This document shows, piece by piece, positions 5,246-11,686 of a stretch of 11,686 bases of DNA (its first letter is position 1; each line of letters starts with the position of its first letter). The stretch comes from Syntrophomonas sp. UBA1368 (GTDB lineage Bacteria > Bacillota > Syntrophomonadia > Syntrophomonadales > Syntrophomonadaceae). The stretch spans positions 4,817 through 16,502 of the forward strand of contig DBRM01000049.1 in assembly GCA_002305965.1 (NCBI GenBank), given 5' to 3'. The translations under genes and the position numbers were made by a program. Below the pieces are notes generated by a model. The model was not told where the DNA came from, searched no databases, and was given only the letters and a program-made list of their open reading frames with translations.

Positions 5246-7720
5246 CTAATACTTTCCGAATTCACTGTCATCAAGGTTGATTCTTGCTTTACCCGAACTG
5301 GCAGCTGCGGCTTCCAACGTACCTGAAGTAATGAGTTTCATTTCCTGCCTGCGGCGATTCTTTGCCGCCTGCCCGTAATTAGAAGCCTGCGAACTATATC
5401 CTTCTTTCAGCCTGAACCTGGCAACATCCTCTTTCAATAATCCGGCATTTACTGAAAGTTCTTCGCTGGCCTGGGCTGATTGCTGGGCAATGGCTGAATT
5501 GTTCTGCACTACCTGAGATACCTGCACGATCCCCTGATCCACCTGGGCGATACCGGTGGCCTGCTCATTGGAGGCAGTGGCTATATCACCTACCAGCTCT
5601 GCTGCCTGGCTTACCGCCTCTACAATCTTCTTCAGTGCCTGGGCAGTATCATTGGCGATCCTGGTTCCCGACTGGACATTGCGGATCGACCCTTCAATCA
5701 AATCAGTGGTTTCCTTGGCAGCGCTGGCACTTCTAGCCGCCAGGTTGCGGACCTCTTCGGCTACTACCGCAAATCCCTTGCCGTGCTGTCCGGCACGGGC
5801 TGCCTCAACCGCGGCATTCAAGGCCAGGATATTGGTCTGGAAGGCGATCTCGTCTATCACCTTAATGATTTTGGAAATGTTGGCGGAGGATTCATTAATC
5901 GCTTCCATGGCTCCCAGCATTTCTTTCATCTGGTCATTGCCTTTCACTGCATTGTCCCTGGCATTTAAGGCTAATTCATTGGCCTGGTTGGCATTGGCGG
6001 CATTATGTTTGGTTTTTGCAGCTATTTCTGTTATTGCCGAAGTCAATTGTTCAATGGCACTGGCCTGTTCACTGGCTCCCTGGGCCAGCGACTGGCTGGC
6101 ATAAGAAGACTGCTGGGAACCGGCGGCCACTTCTTCCGCAGCACTGTTGATATTGCCCATAACTTCATTGAGGGATTTGATGATCAGCTTGATGGCCGAA
6201 GATATTCCGCTGAAGTCGCCCACATAATCCCGGTTGAAATGAATATCCAGATTGCCGGCAGCAATCTCACTCAGAGTTTCTGATACCCTTCCGATCACCA
6301 ATCCTAACTGAGAAATGGTTGAATTCAGCGCATCTTTGAGTCTGGCATTATCCCCCTTGTAACTACCGGTCATTTTTGCATTCAGCTGCCCCTGTTCCAT
6401 CTGGCTTGCGACCTCAATCGCTTCATTTACCGGGGCAATAAGCGCATCCATGGTTTCATTGAGACCGGTCAGTATGGTATGATATACCCCTTTGCCCCGG
6501 TCAGCATTAGCCCGCTGGTCAAGCTTCCCTTCCAAGCCGGCGGTGATGGCCACATTGACCTCTTCTACCAGCATGGATAATGCTTCAATACAGATATTTA
6601 AATTATTCTTGATTTCATTAAAATCCCCATTGTAATCGTCAGTGATCAAAGGCGGCATATTTCCGTTGGCAATTCGCTCTATGTACTCGGCAGCAACATT
6701 GAGCGGTGCGATGATCGCATCCAGGGTATCATTGATCCCTTCCATAACTTTGCGATATTCCCCCTGGTGCTGACTGACATCAGCCCTGACATCCAATTTT
6801 CCTGCTACCGCAGCTTTTGCCAGCATCTGTGCATCATTGACCAGCCTTTGAATATTCTCCATACACACGATATAGGAGGGCAGCAGCCGGTCCTCATCGG
6901 AGCATTTGCCTATTTGCCTGAATGCTGCCAGGTCTTCAGCAAACTCGCCCTGGCCAATATGAGTATTGATCTTTACTGCCAGGATCATGATATTTCTGAT
7001 GGTATTGACCCGCTCGGCCGTCTCGGCAAAAATCCCTTCATATTCGCCTCTCACTTTTTGGCTCAAATCACAGACAGCCATTTTATCCAGGACCTGGGTG
7101 CATTCGACCAGGCCCCCCAGCCCGTCGATACAATGGTTGAGGTTGTTTTTGATTTCATTGAAGTCTCCATAGTAGGTGTCGCTGATCTTATCGGGAATAT
7201 CCCCCTTACTGATCCGTTCCACATATTCCGCGGCTACATTCAGCGGCCCGATTACCGCATCCAGACAGCCGTTGAGTCCTTCGATCAGAACTCTATAATC
7301 ACCATTATGTTGACTGGTGTTTGCCCTGACATCAAGTTTGCCTGCCGACATTGCATCAGTCAGCATTTCTGCATCCCGCACCATGTCTTTTATAGATTTG
7401 ACCATTGTGGCAAAAGATGCATTTAATAACCCGGCTTCATAACTGTTCCCGGCATATACTTCAATATCTGTGTTGCCCTGGGCCAGTTGATCTGCGCCTG
7501 CGATGATCCTATAGATAAGAGCAACGAATAATCTGGTTGTGATATATCCTCCAAAGATCGTCAGTGCAGCAGCGTATAGCAGTAACAGCGCCGACGGCAG
7601 CGGCCCAACCCGGGCAGCAATAAAAGTAGCCAGCCCGCCGGTAAAACCTACCAGAAGAAACGCAAAATACAACTGATAACTGATCTTTAAACTGAGAAAC
7701 CATTTCGTGATCCTACGCAT
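5246..7720 (-). CDS. Methyl-accepting chemotaxis protein with tandem HAMP-like repeats
   Basis: The protein is 824 residues. Two hydrophobic segments (about 17-37 and 43-70) are joined by a very short loop, so there is no extracellular sensor domain. From about 70 to 520 there is a chain of HAMP-like units with a period near 90 residues: blocks 116-206 and 296-386 are close copies offset by exactly 180, 206-296 is a divergent unit, and 387-477 a fourth. The rest is the coiled-coil signalling domain, with the CheA/CheW-contacting tip at 622-660 (DEIAFQTNILALNAAVEAAR). No CheR-tethering pentapeptide is seen at the C-terminus. AAAGGAGG lies 7 bases before ATG. It is last in the cheA operon, 16 bp after the metallohydrolase gene. 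Sensing is probably at the membrane, in the cytoplasm, or through a partner protein. Confidence 0.93.
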   Translation of the reverse strand: MRRITKWFLSLKISYQLYFAFLLVGFTGGLATFIAARVGPLPSALLLLYAAALTIFGGYITTRLFVALIYRIIAGADQLAQGNTDIEVYAGNSYEAGLLNASFATMVKSIKDMVRDAEMLTDAMSAGKLDVRANTSQHNGDYRVLIEGLNGCLDAVIGPLNVAAEYVERISKGDIPDKISDTYYGDFNEIKNNLNHCIDGLGGLVECTQVLDKMAVCDLSQKVRGEYEGIFAETAERVNTIRNIMILAVKINTHIGQGEFAEDLAAFRQIGKCSDEDRLLPSYIVCMENIQRLVNDAQMLAKAAVAGKLDVRADVSQHQGEYRKVMEGINDTLDAIIAPLNVAAEYIERIANGNMPPLITDDYNGDFNEIKNNLNICIEALSMLVEEVNVAITAGLEGKLDQRANADRGKGVYHTILTGLNETMDALIAPVNEAIEVASQMEQGQLNAKMTGSYKGDNARLKDALNSTISQLGLVIGRVSETLSEIAAGNLDIHFNRDYVGDFSGISSAIKLIIKSLNEVMGNINSAAEEVAAGSQQSSYASQSLAQGASEQASAIEQLTSAITEIAAKTKHNAANANQANELALNARDNAVKGNDQMKEMLGAMEAINESSANISKIIKVIDEIAFQTNILALNAAVEAARAGQHGKGFAVVAEEVRNLAARSASAAKETTDLIEGSIRNVQSGTRIANDTAQALKKIVEAVSQAAELVGDIATASNEQATGIAQVDQGIVQVSQVVQNNSAIAQQSAQASEELSVNAGLLKEDVARFRLKEGYSSQASNYGQAAKNRRRQEMKLITSGTLEAAAASSGKARINLDDSEFGKY
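6563..6835 (-). repeat. Chemoreceptor internal repeat, second copy
   Basis: This encodes residues 296-386 of the receptor. It is closely similar to residues 116-206: both contain GKLDVRA, SQH, PLNVAAEY, ERI and YGDF/NGDFNEIKNNLN at the same positions. The exact 180-residue offset indicates duplication of a two-unit block rather than of a single HAMP domain. Confidence 0.85.
7103..7375 (-). repeat. Chemoreceptor internal repeat, first copy
   Basis: This encodes residues 116-206 of the receptor, a pair of HAMP-like helices closely matching residues 296-386. Strong conservation of the GDFNEIKNNLN segment in both copies suggests a fairly recent duplication or concerted evolution. Confidence 0.85.
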
Positions 7721-7736
7721 TAATTTACCTCCTTTA

Positions 7737-8354
7737 TTAACTATCTTTTATCCGGCTCTTGCGGACATTTCTTAAGGTTTCCTGCAAAGCCTGGTTACAG
7801 CCCTGCGTAAGCGGCATCCCATGGCCAAAATATATGGTTTGGACGTCTTTCCTGCAGATATATTCCAGGGCCCTGACATAGCCCGGCTCATAGCTCCCCC
7901 CCGGAGAACGTATGATTAAGGGTGTATCCCCGGCAAACAGCAGGCCGTCCTCTGCAAAATAAAAGCAAATTGAATCACTGCTGTGTCCCGGGGTATAAAT
8001 GATCTCGCCCATTCGATCAGCTGCTTTTATGATTTCTCCCCCTTTAACATAAGTATTGACCCCCGCCAGGGAATTGGAATAAGCATAGACATGCGGTCTG
8101 AAAAGCCTCTTTATATGTGGAAGCACATCCGCATGATCATAATGGCTGTGAGTCAGTATCACTTGTTCCACCTTGGTTTTACCGACTCCGGTCGATGCCT
8201 GTACAATTGCCTCGAGAACATTAAGATCCCTGCCAACATCAACCAGGGTATTGACATCTTTGATACTGTTCCAGTCTCCGGTAAGCAAATAGACATTGGA
8301 TGTATAGATCTTGCTTTGCTCATTGAGATTCACTACTCTCATCTTCAACCACAC
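7737..8354 (-). CDS. Metallo-beta-lactamase-fold hydrolase in the chemotaxis operon
   Basis: The protein is 205 residues (201 if the ATG at 8342 is used rather than the GTG at 8354; both have weak ribosome-binding sites). All metal ligands of the fold are present: H69-x-H71-x-D73-H74 (THSHYDHAD), H124 (TPGHSSDS), D143 (FAGDT) and H178 (YFGHG), so a binuclear Zn or Fe site is expected. It resembles glyoxalase II-type hydrolases and is a single domain with no signal peptide, so it is cytoplasmic. It sits between the short CheR-like gene and the receptor gene in a sigma-28 operon. Known precedent is the di-iron MBL-fold oxygen sensor (ODP) that works with chemotaxis proteins in Treponema denticola. 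Whether this one senses or hydrolyses a ligand for the receptor is inference; the substrate is unknown. Confidence 0.88.
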   Translation of the reverse strand: MWLKMRVVNLNEQSKIYTSNVYLLTGDWNSIKDVNTLVDVGRDLNVLEAIVQASTGVGKTKVEQVILTHSHYDHADVLPHIKRLFRPHVYAYSNSLAGVNTYVKGGEIIKAADRMGEIIYTPGHSSDSICFYFAEDGLLFAGDTPLIIRSPGGSYEPGYVRALEYICRKDVQTIYFGHGMPLTQGCNQALQETLRNVRKSRIKDS

Positions 8355-8393
8355 TTTCTTAAGACTCTCTGAGTAATAGACACCATTCTGTGC

Positions 8394-9002
8394 TTAAACC
8401 ACCTTTTGGAACAGTTGGGCATTGGTGACTACCGGCTTAAATAAATGTGCGGTCTTCCGGGGAAGAGACTGGGTTTGCTCAAAAGCCAGAAATCCTCCTT
8501 CCATCAATGAGTCATGAAACATTTCAATGACTTTGATCCGTTGATCTTCATTAAAATGTAAAAGTACATTTTTACATATAATCAAACCAAACTCATTACC
8601 GGGTGCTTTTAGTTCAAGCAGGTCATGCCGGCGGAAAACCAAAGCCCGCCGAATCTCCTCAATAACACGGTAATGATCATCCTGTGCGGCTTTTTCAAAA
8701 TATCTTTCAAGAAAATCCCTGGGGATCCTCTCCACCTGTTTGCGGGGATACACGCCCTCGCTGATGATTTTACCGAAAAGATTGCTTTCATCTATATCTG
8801 TAGCTGTTATTCGCACATTCCGGAAATACATATGCCCCATTCTTTCCCTTAACAGCATAGCCAGGGTATACGGTTCCGGTCCCATGGCGCAGCCTGCATC
8901 CCAGATGTTGATGTAGCGGCGGGTCTTTAAAACCGGCAGAGCGTGTTCACAGGCTAACTCCAGGGTCTGTACATCACGAAAAAAATAAGTAAAAGCCATC
9001 AT
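8394..9002 (-). CDS. Short divergent CheR-like methyltransferase, no N-terminal domain
   Basis: The 202 residues align only with the catalytic half of CheR, starting at the FTYFFRD segment (R9 corresponds to R79 in the full-length CheR here). The helical receptor-recognition domain is missing. The SAM loop reads AGCAMGPEPYTLAM, with proline replacing the first glutamate of GEEPY. ATDID (68-72) is kept, and CRNVMIYF has become CKNVLLHF, so Arg is Lys and the motif tyrosine is His149. GGTGGAG lies just before two adjacent ATGs (9002 and 8999). It is 17 bp after cheW and 39 bp before the metallohydrolase. It is open throughout, so under selection rather than decayed. It could methylate a different partner, bind SAM only, or modify this operon's own receptor. 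Confidence 0.85.
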   Translation of the reverse strand: MMAFTYFFRDVQTLELACEHALPVLKTRRYINIWDAGCAMGPEPYTLAMLLRERMGHMYFRNVRITATDIDESNLFGKIISEGVYPRKQVERIPRDFLERYFEKAAQDDHYRVIEEIRRALVFRRHDLLELKAPGNEFGLIICKNVLLHFNEDQRIKVIEMFHDSLMEGGFLAFEQTQSLPRKTAHLFKPVVTNAQLFQKVV

Positions 9003-9019
9003 TCCATCTCCACCATTAT

Positions 9020-9517
9020 TTATGATTCATCTGCAAAACTCTCAAGATCCTCGTCGCTTAAAAGAATTTTGCAGTCCAAAATCAGCTTGATGGTATTGCC
9101 TACTTTGCCAATACCCTTAATGTAGCGATTGTTAAAACCAGCTTTGGTATCCGGGGGATCGTCAATGTTCTCCTCCGGGATGGATAAAACCTCGGCAACA
9201 TCGTCCACGATCAACCCTACCGACAGCTCGTCAATATCGATAACTGTAATGCAGGTCCTGTCTCCATAGGGTTTGGGTTCTTTCTTAAAACGCATATTTA
9301 CATCCATAACGGGAATGATCTTGCCGCGCAGGTTGATGATTCCCCTGATGTAATCAGGAACCTCCGGTACTTCAGTAATCGTCTGGATGCCGCCGATAAT
9401 CTCGGTCACATACTTGATTTCAATGGCATATTCTTCTCTGCCCACAAAAAAGGTCAGGAACTTGCCCTTCAGGGTGTCCTCATCCGTCTCCATCATCCGG
9501 TCCATCACTTCAGTCAT
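9020..9517 (-). CDS. cheW: Chemotaxis coupling protein CheW
   Basis: The protein is 165 residues, a single CheW domain. It begins with FLTFFVGREEYAIEI, then VTEII, VPEVPDYIRGIINLRGKIIPVMDV (the conserved core, with the NLRG turn) and VGLIVDDVAEVL, and ends in an acidic tail. It bridges the receptor tip and the CheA P5 domain in the signalling array. The ATG at 9517 is chosen because AGAGGAG sits 11 bases upstream; the GTG at 9529 directly abuts that site and has no spacing. It lies 37 bp after cheA (25 bp if counted from the GTG), in the same sigma-28 operon. Confidence 0.96.
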   Translation of the reverse strand: MTEVMDRMMETDEDTLKGKFLTFFVGREEYAIEIKYVTEIIGGIQTITEVPEVPDYIRGIINLRGKIIPVMDVNMRFKKEPKPYGDRTCITVIDIDELSVGLIVDDVAEVLSIPEENIDDPPDTKAGFNNRYIKGIGKVGNTIKLILDCKILLSDEDLESFADES

Positions 9518-9554
9518 GTTAACAATCACTCCTCTGCCGATAATTTCAAGCTTT

Positions 9555-11576
9555 TTAATTCAGCTGGCAATTTATTAGTCCTGCTATATCCAAAATCAGG
9601 CTGGATCTGCCGTCCCCTAACAGGGTGCATCCGCTGATCCCTCGGATCTTCTTCAGGTACCTGGGCAGAGCTTTTACCACCACCTGCTGTTCACCTATCA
9701 GTTCATCGGCAAACAGGCATAAGGTGCGCTTGGCATTCTCCACGATAATAACAATTCCCTCATGTATTTCAGTCACCGGGGTTTCAATTCCGAACAATTT
9801 ATGCAAGCGCAGAATGGTTAAACATTCTCCCCGCACCATAATCATTTCCAGTCCGTCAGGGTCAGTAAATACCTCACCTTCCCCGGCTTTAAACGACTCA
9901 CGGATGGCGGTGATCGGAATGGTATAAATGGATCTTCCCACCCGGATTCCCATTCCGTCCATAATAGCCAGGGTCAGGGGAATTCTCATGGTTATTGCCG
10001 TTCCGATACCGGGCCTGCTGTCCACCTGTACGGATCCGCCTATTTCTTCAATGTTTTCGGCTACCACATCCATGCCCACGCCCCGTCCCGAATATTCGGT
10101 CACCTCTTGATTGGTTGAAAACCCCGGCAGGATAATAAAATTATAGACCTCATGGTCGCTGAGCCCGGTCTCCGTTTCGCTTACCAGTCCTTGTTCGATG
10201 GCCTTCCGCAGGATTTTTTCCTTATCCAATCCCCCGCCGTCGTCCCGGACGGTAATTAAAACGTCGCCCCCCTCACTTTTCGCTTCCAGCTGTATCCTGC
10301 CCGCAGCCGGCTTGCCCTTGGCCATTCTCTCCTCCAGAGGCTCGATCCCGTGGTCAACGGCATTTCTTATTAAATGCATGATGGGGTCGGAAAGATGTTC
10401 AATGATGTTTTTGTCCACCTCGGTTTCTTCCCCCAGGGTGATCAGCTCGACCTGTTTGTCCAGCTTTTTGCTCATATCCCACACAATACGGTGCATCCTT
10501 TGAAAAATCCCGTTTAAAGGAACCATGCGGATAGACATGACCACATCCTGCAATTCATTGATTATCTTACGGTGCTGGCGGGCAGCCTTCTTGAAATTTT
10601 CCAGATCCCTGAACTGCGCCAGATCCGGATTATTGGTCACCATTGCCTCTGATATGACCAGTTCCCCCACCAGATCAAGGAGTTTATCCAGTTTGGTCAG
10701 CTGTACACTGATGATGCTCTGTTTCTTTAATGACACCCTGGTATTTTTATTTTGATCATCATGGGCTTGCTCTTCGTCCGGGCAGGCATCCTCAGACACC
10801 GCGGCTTCTGCCTGTTCCGTCTCTCCGGTCAGTTCCCTGATCTCAATGCTCTCTACAAAGGGCAGGGACAGAAAGAACTTTTCCAGCTCTTCCAGGGTGC
10901 CATCACCAGCAAACTCTACGATAAAACCGTTTTCGCGGATGGCGAGAGAAGTGTCGGCATTTTCAATGATGTCAGGCGGGAAATATCTGAGCAGCTGAAA
11001 GGTATCCTCCATTTTGCTGATCACATTAAATGCCCGGATATTTTCCATTTCACAGCCGTCTTCAAAGAAAATAACCGTCCGGTAGAGGTTCCCCTCCAGA
11101 TCGATCCCGGCATCAGGGAGAGAAATCTCCGGCGAGGTTTCAGCTGTGGACAAGTTTTCGTTACCATTTTGTTTTATGGAATCCAGAAAGCCTTGAATTT
11201 GCTGCAGCAATTTATCAGGTACGCTATCCGCTTCCCCGCCTTCCTGTATCTTGACGGTTTCCATTTTAATAAAATCGATCCCCGCCAGGATCAGGTCGCA
11301 GAGCTCTGAGTAATCAAGTTCCAGCAGTTCATTTTCCCGTATGTAAAAAAACAGATCCTCCATGGAATGGGCAACCGCCGAAATATTATTAAAAAACATC
11401 ATGGCTGCAGAGCCTTTGATGGTATGCATAATGCGGAATACTTCATTGATCTTTTCCATTTTGAAAGAACTATATTTTTCATTGGTAAGAACCACTTTTT
11501 CCAGCTGATCGGCCAGTTGCAAAGTTTCAAATATAAACATATCCAAAATGGGGTCACTGCCGGCATCCCAAGCCAA
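9555..11576 (-). CDS. cheA: Chemotaxis histidine kinase CheA
   Basis: The protein is 673 residues from a TTG at 11576, chosen because GGGGAGG lies 8 bases before it; a TTG at 11600 would place the ribosome-binding site inside the gene. Domains in order: P1 (1-110) with phospho-acceptor H51 in MHTIKGSAAMM; P2-like CheY/CheB docking domain at 164-248; acidic linker; P3 dimerisation helices (about 285-350); P4 ATP-binding domain with HLIRNAVDHG (N box, 401-410), DDGGGLD (G1, 445-451) and GRGVGMD (G2, 497-503); P5 CheW-like domain to the end. It phosphorylates CheY and CheB in response to receptor state. It is the first gene of the operon, directly behind a sigma-28 promoter. Confidence 0.96.
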   Translation of the reverse strand: MAWDAGSDPILDMFIFETLQLADQLEKVVLTNEKYSSFKMEKINEVFRIMHTIKGSAAMMFFNNISAVAHSMEDLFFYIRENELLELDYSELCDLILAGIDFIKMETVKIQEGGEADSVPDKLLQQIQGFLDSIKQNGNENLSTAETSPEISLPDAGIDLEGNLYRTVIFFEDGCEMENIRAFNVISKMEDTFQLLRYFPPDIIENADTSLAIRENGFIVEFAGDGTLEELEKFFLSLPFVESIEIRELTGETEQAEAAVSEDACPDEEQAHDDQNKNTRVSLKKQSIISVQLTKLDKLLDLVGELVISEAMVTNNPDLAQFRDLENFKKAARQHRKIINELQDVVMSIRMVPLNGIFQRMHRIVWDMSKKLDKQVELITLGEETEVDKNIIEHLSDPIMHLIRNAVDHGIEPLEERMAKGKPAAGRIQLEAKSEGGDVLITVRDDGGGLDKEKILRKAIEQGLVSETETGLSDHEVYNFIILPGFSTNQEVTEYSGRGVGMDVVAENIEEIGGSVQVDSRPGIGTAITMRIPLTLAIMDGMGIRVGRSIYTIPITAIRESFKAGEGEVFTDPDGLEMIMVRGECLTILRLHKLFGIETPVTEIHEGIVIIVENAKRTLCLFADELIGEQQVVVKALPRYLKKIRGISGCTLLGDGRSSLILDIAGLINCQLN

Positions 11577-11591
11577 TAAAAAAACCTCCCC
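11576..11591 (-). promoter_or_regulatory. cheA: Ribosome-binding site setting the UUG start of cheA
   Basis: GGGGAGG on the minus strand is followed by TTTTTTTA and then TTG, an 8-base spacing. No ATG lies nearby in frame until residue 13. Beginning here gives the usual short lead into the P1 helix (ILDMFIFETLQLADQLEK). Confidence 0.8.
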
Positions 11592-11618
11592 AAGTTCCAA
11601 TATTTAGACTTATTACTA

Positions 11619-11645
11619 ATATCGGAACAAAAGCAGAAAACTTTA
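11619..11645 (-). promoter_or_regulatory. cheA: Sigma-28 (SigD) promoter of the cheA operon
   Basis: On the minus strand TAAA (11645-11642), a 16-base spacer and CCGATAT (11625-11619) match the SigD consensus (TAAA-N14-16-CCGATAT) in every hexamer position. Transcription would start roughly 35 bases before the cheA start. It places cheA, cheW, the CheR-like gene, the metallohydrolase and the receptor under the sigma factor encoded at 1379-2080. Confidence 0.85.
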
Positions 11646-11665
11646 GCATTTTTTTGAAAATTTTA

Positions 11666-11686
11666 TGACAAAAGACAGGGGGACGG
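11666..11686. repeat. Partial dispersed repeat at window edge (TGACAAAAGACAGGGGGACGG)
   Basis: The last 21 bases resemble, from memory, a family of short repeats in Clostridia of the form GACAAAAGACAGGGGGACGGTTC, often near REP-associated (RAYT/Y1) transposases. Only half is visible, so its palindromic partner cannot be checked. If real, it marks an old intergenic insertion upstream of the cheA promoter. Confidence 0.4.

Noticed and set aside
6767..7426. Long plus-strand reading frame (219 codons) opposite the receptor gene
   Set aside because: It lies wholly inside a clear receptor CDS on the other strand, has no recognisable motif or RBS, and mirrors the repeated receptor codons.
9536..9543. 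GCCGATAA on the plus strand, resembling a sigma-28 -10
   Set aside because: It would fire into cheA antisense, and no TAAA is found at the right spacing.
10752..11309. Plus-strand reading frame of 185 codons opposite cheA
   Set aside because: Entirely antisense to the CheA P1-P2 region, with no recognisable domain; a shadow of the real gene.

Overview
The window carries chemotaxis and flagellar-regulation genes of an anaerobic-Firmicute type, most likely Clostridia. The reasons are a FliY-type switch protein (CheC phosphatase sites plus a FliM-like N-terminal tail), FlgM paired with a SigD-type sigma factor, Gram-positive ribosome-binding sites, a GEMM-I cyclic di-GMP riboswitch, and Bacillus-style SigD promoters (TAAA-N16-CCGATAT). 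I cannot name the genus. Every intact gene lies on the minus strand, so transcription runs from high to low coordinates.

Right block (11645 to 5200). A near-perfect sigma-28 promoter drives cheA, cheW, a short CheR-like methyltransferase, a metallo-beta-lactamase-fold protein and a large multi-HAMP chemoreceptor. A strong intrinsic terminator closes this unit. The CheR-like protein lacks the N-terminal receptor-recognition domain and has altered motif residues. The metallohydrolase is an uncommon member of a chemotaxis operon, sitting 16 bp before the receptor gene.

Middle block (5114 to 2886). Full-length cheR and cheB (UUG start) are followed by flgM, the anti-sigma-28 factor. A perfect CCGATAT -10 element lies just before flgM. 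Immediately after flgM is a collapsed IS30-family transposase: its N-terminal helix-turn-helix domain survives as a 76-codon ORF, and a decayed frameshifted C-terminus lies at 2540-2610.

Left block (2543 to 163). A consensus housekeeping promoter (TTGACA-N17-TATATT) begins exactly on the stop codon of the IS30 remnant. It leads into a GEMM-I riboswitch, then an 11-bp hairpin with a U7 tract whose 3' arm contains the Shine-Dalgarno sequence. Next come a 62-codon ORF with a FlgB-like rod-protein motif, the sigma-28 gene (probably translationally coupled to it), cheY, and a fliY that stops after its CheC-like domain, with no FliN domain. At the left edge a plus-strand reading frame that may be the end of a transposase converges on fliY, suggesting that fliY was cut by a mobile element.

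Taken together, sigma-28 synthesis appears to be gated by cyclic di-GMP through a combined terminator and RBS hairpin, under a promoter possibly supplied by an insertion sequence. Its anti-sigma factor and the main chemotaxis operon are instead under sigma-28 promoters. This joins the motile/sessile second messenger to chemotaxis output. The riboswitch-flgB'-sigD order looks like a condensed form of the c-di-GMP-controlled flgB operon known from Clostridioides difficile.
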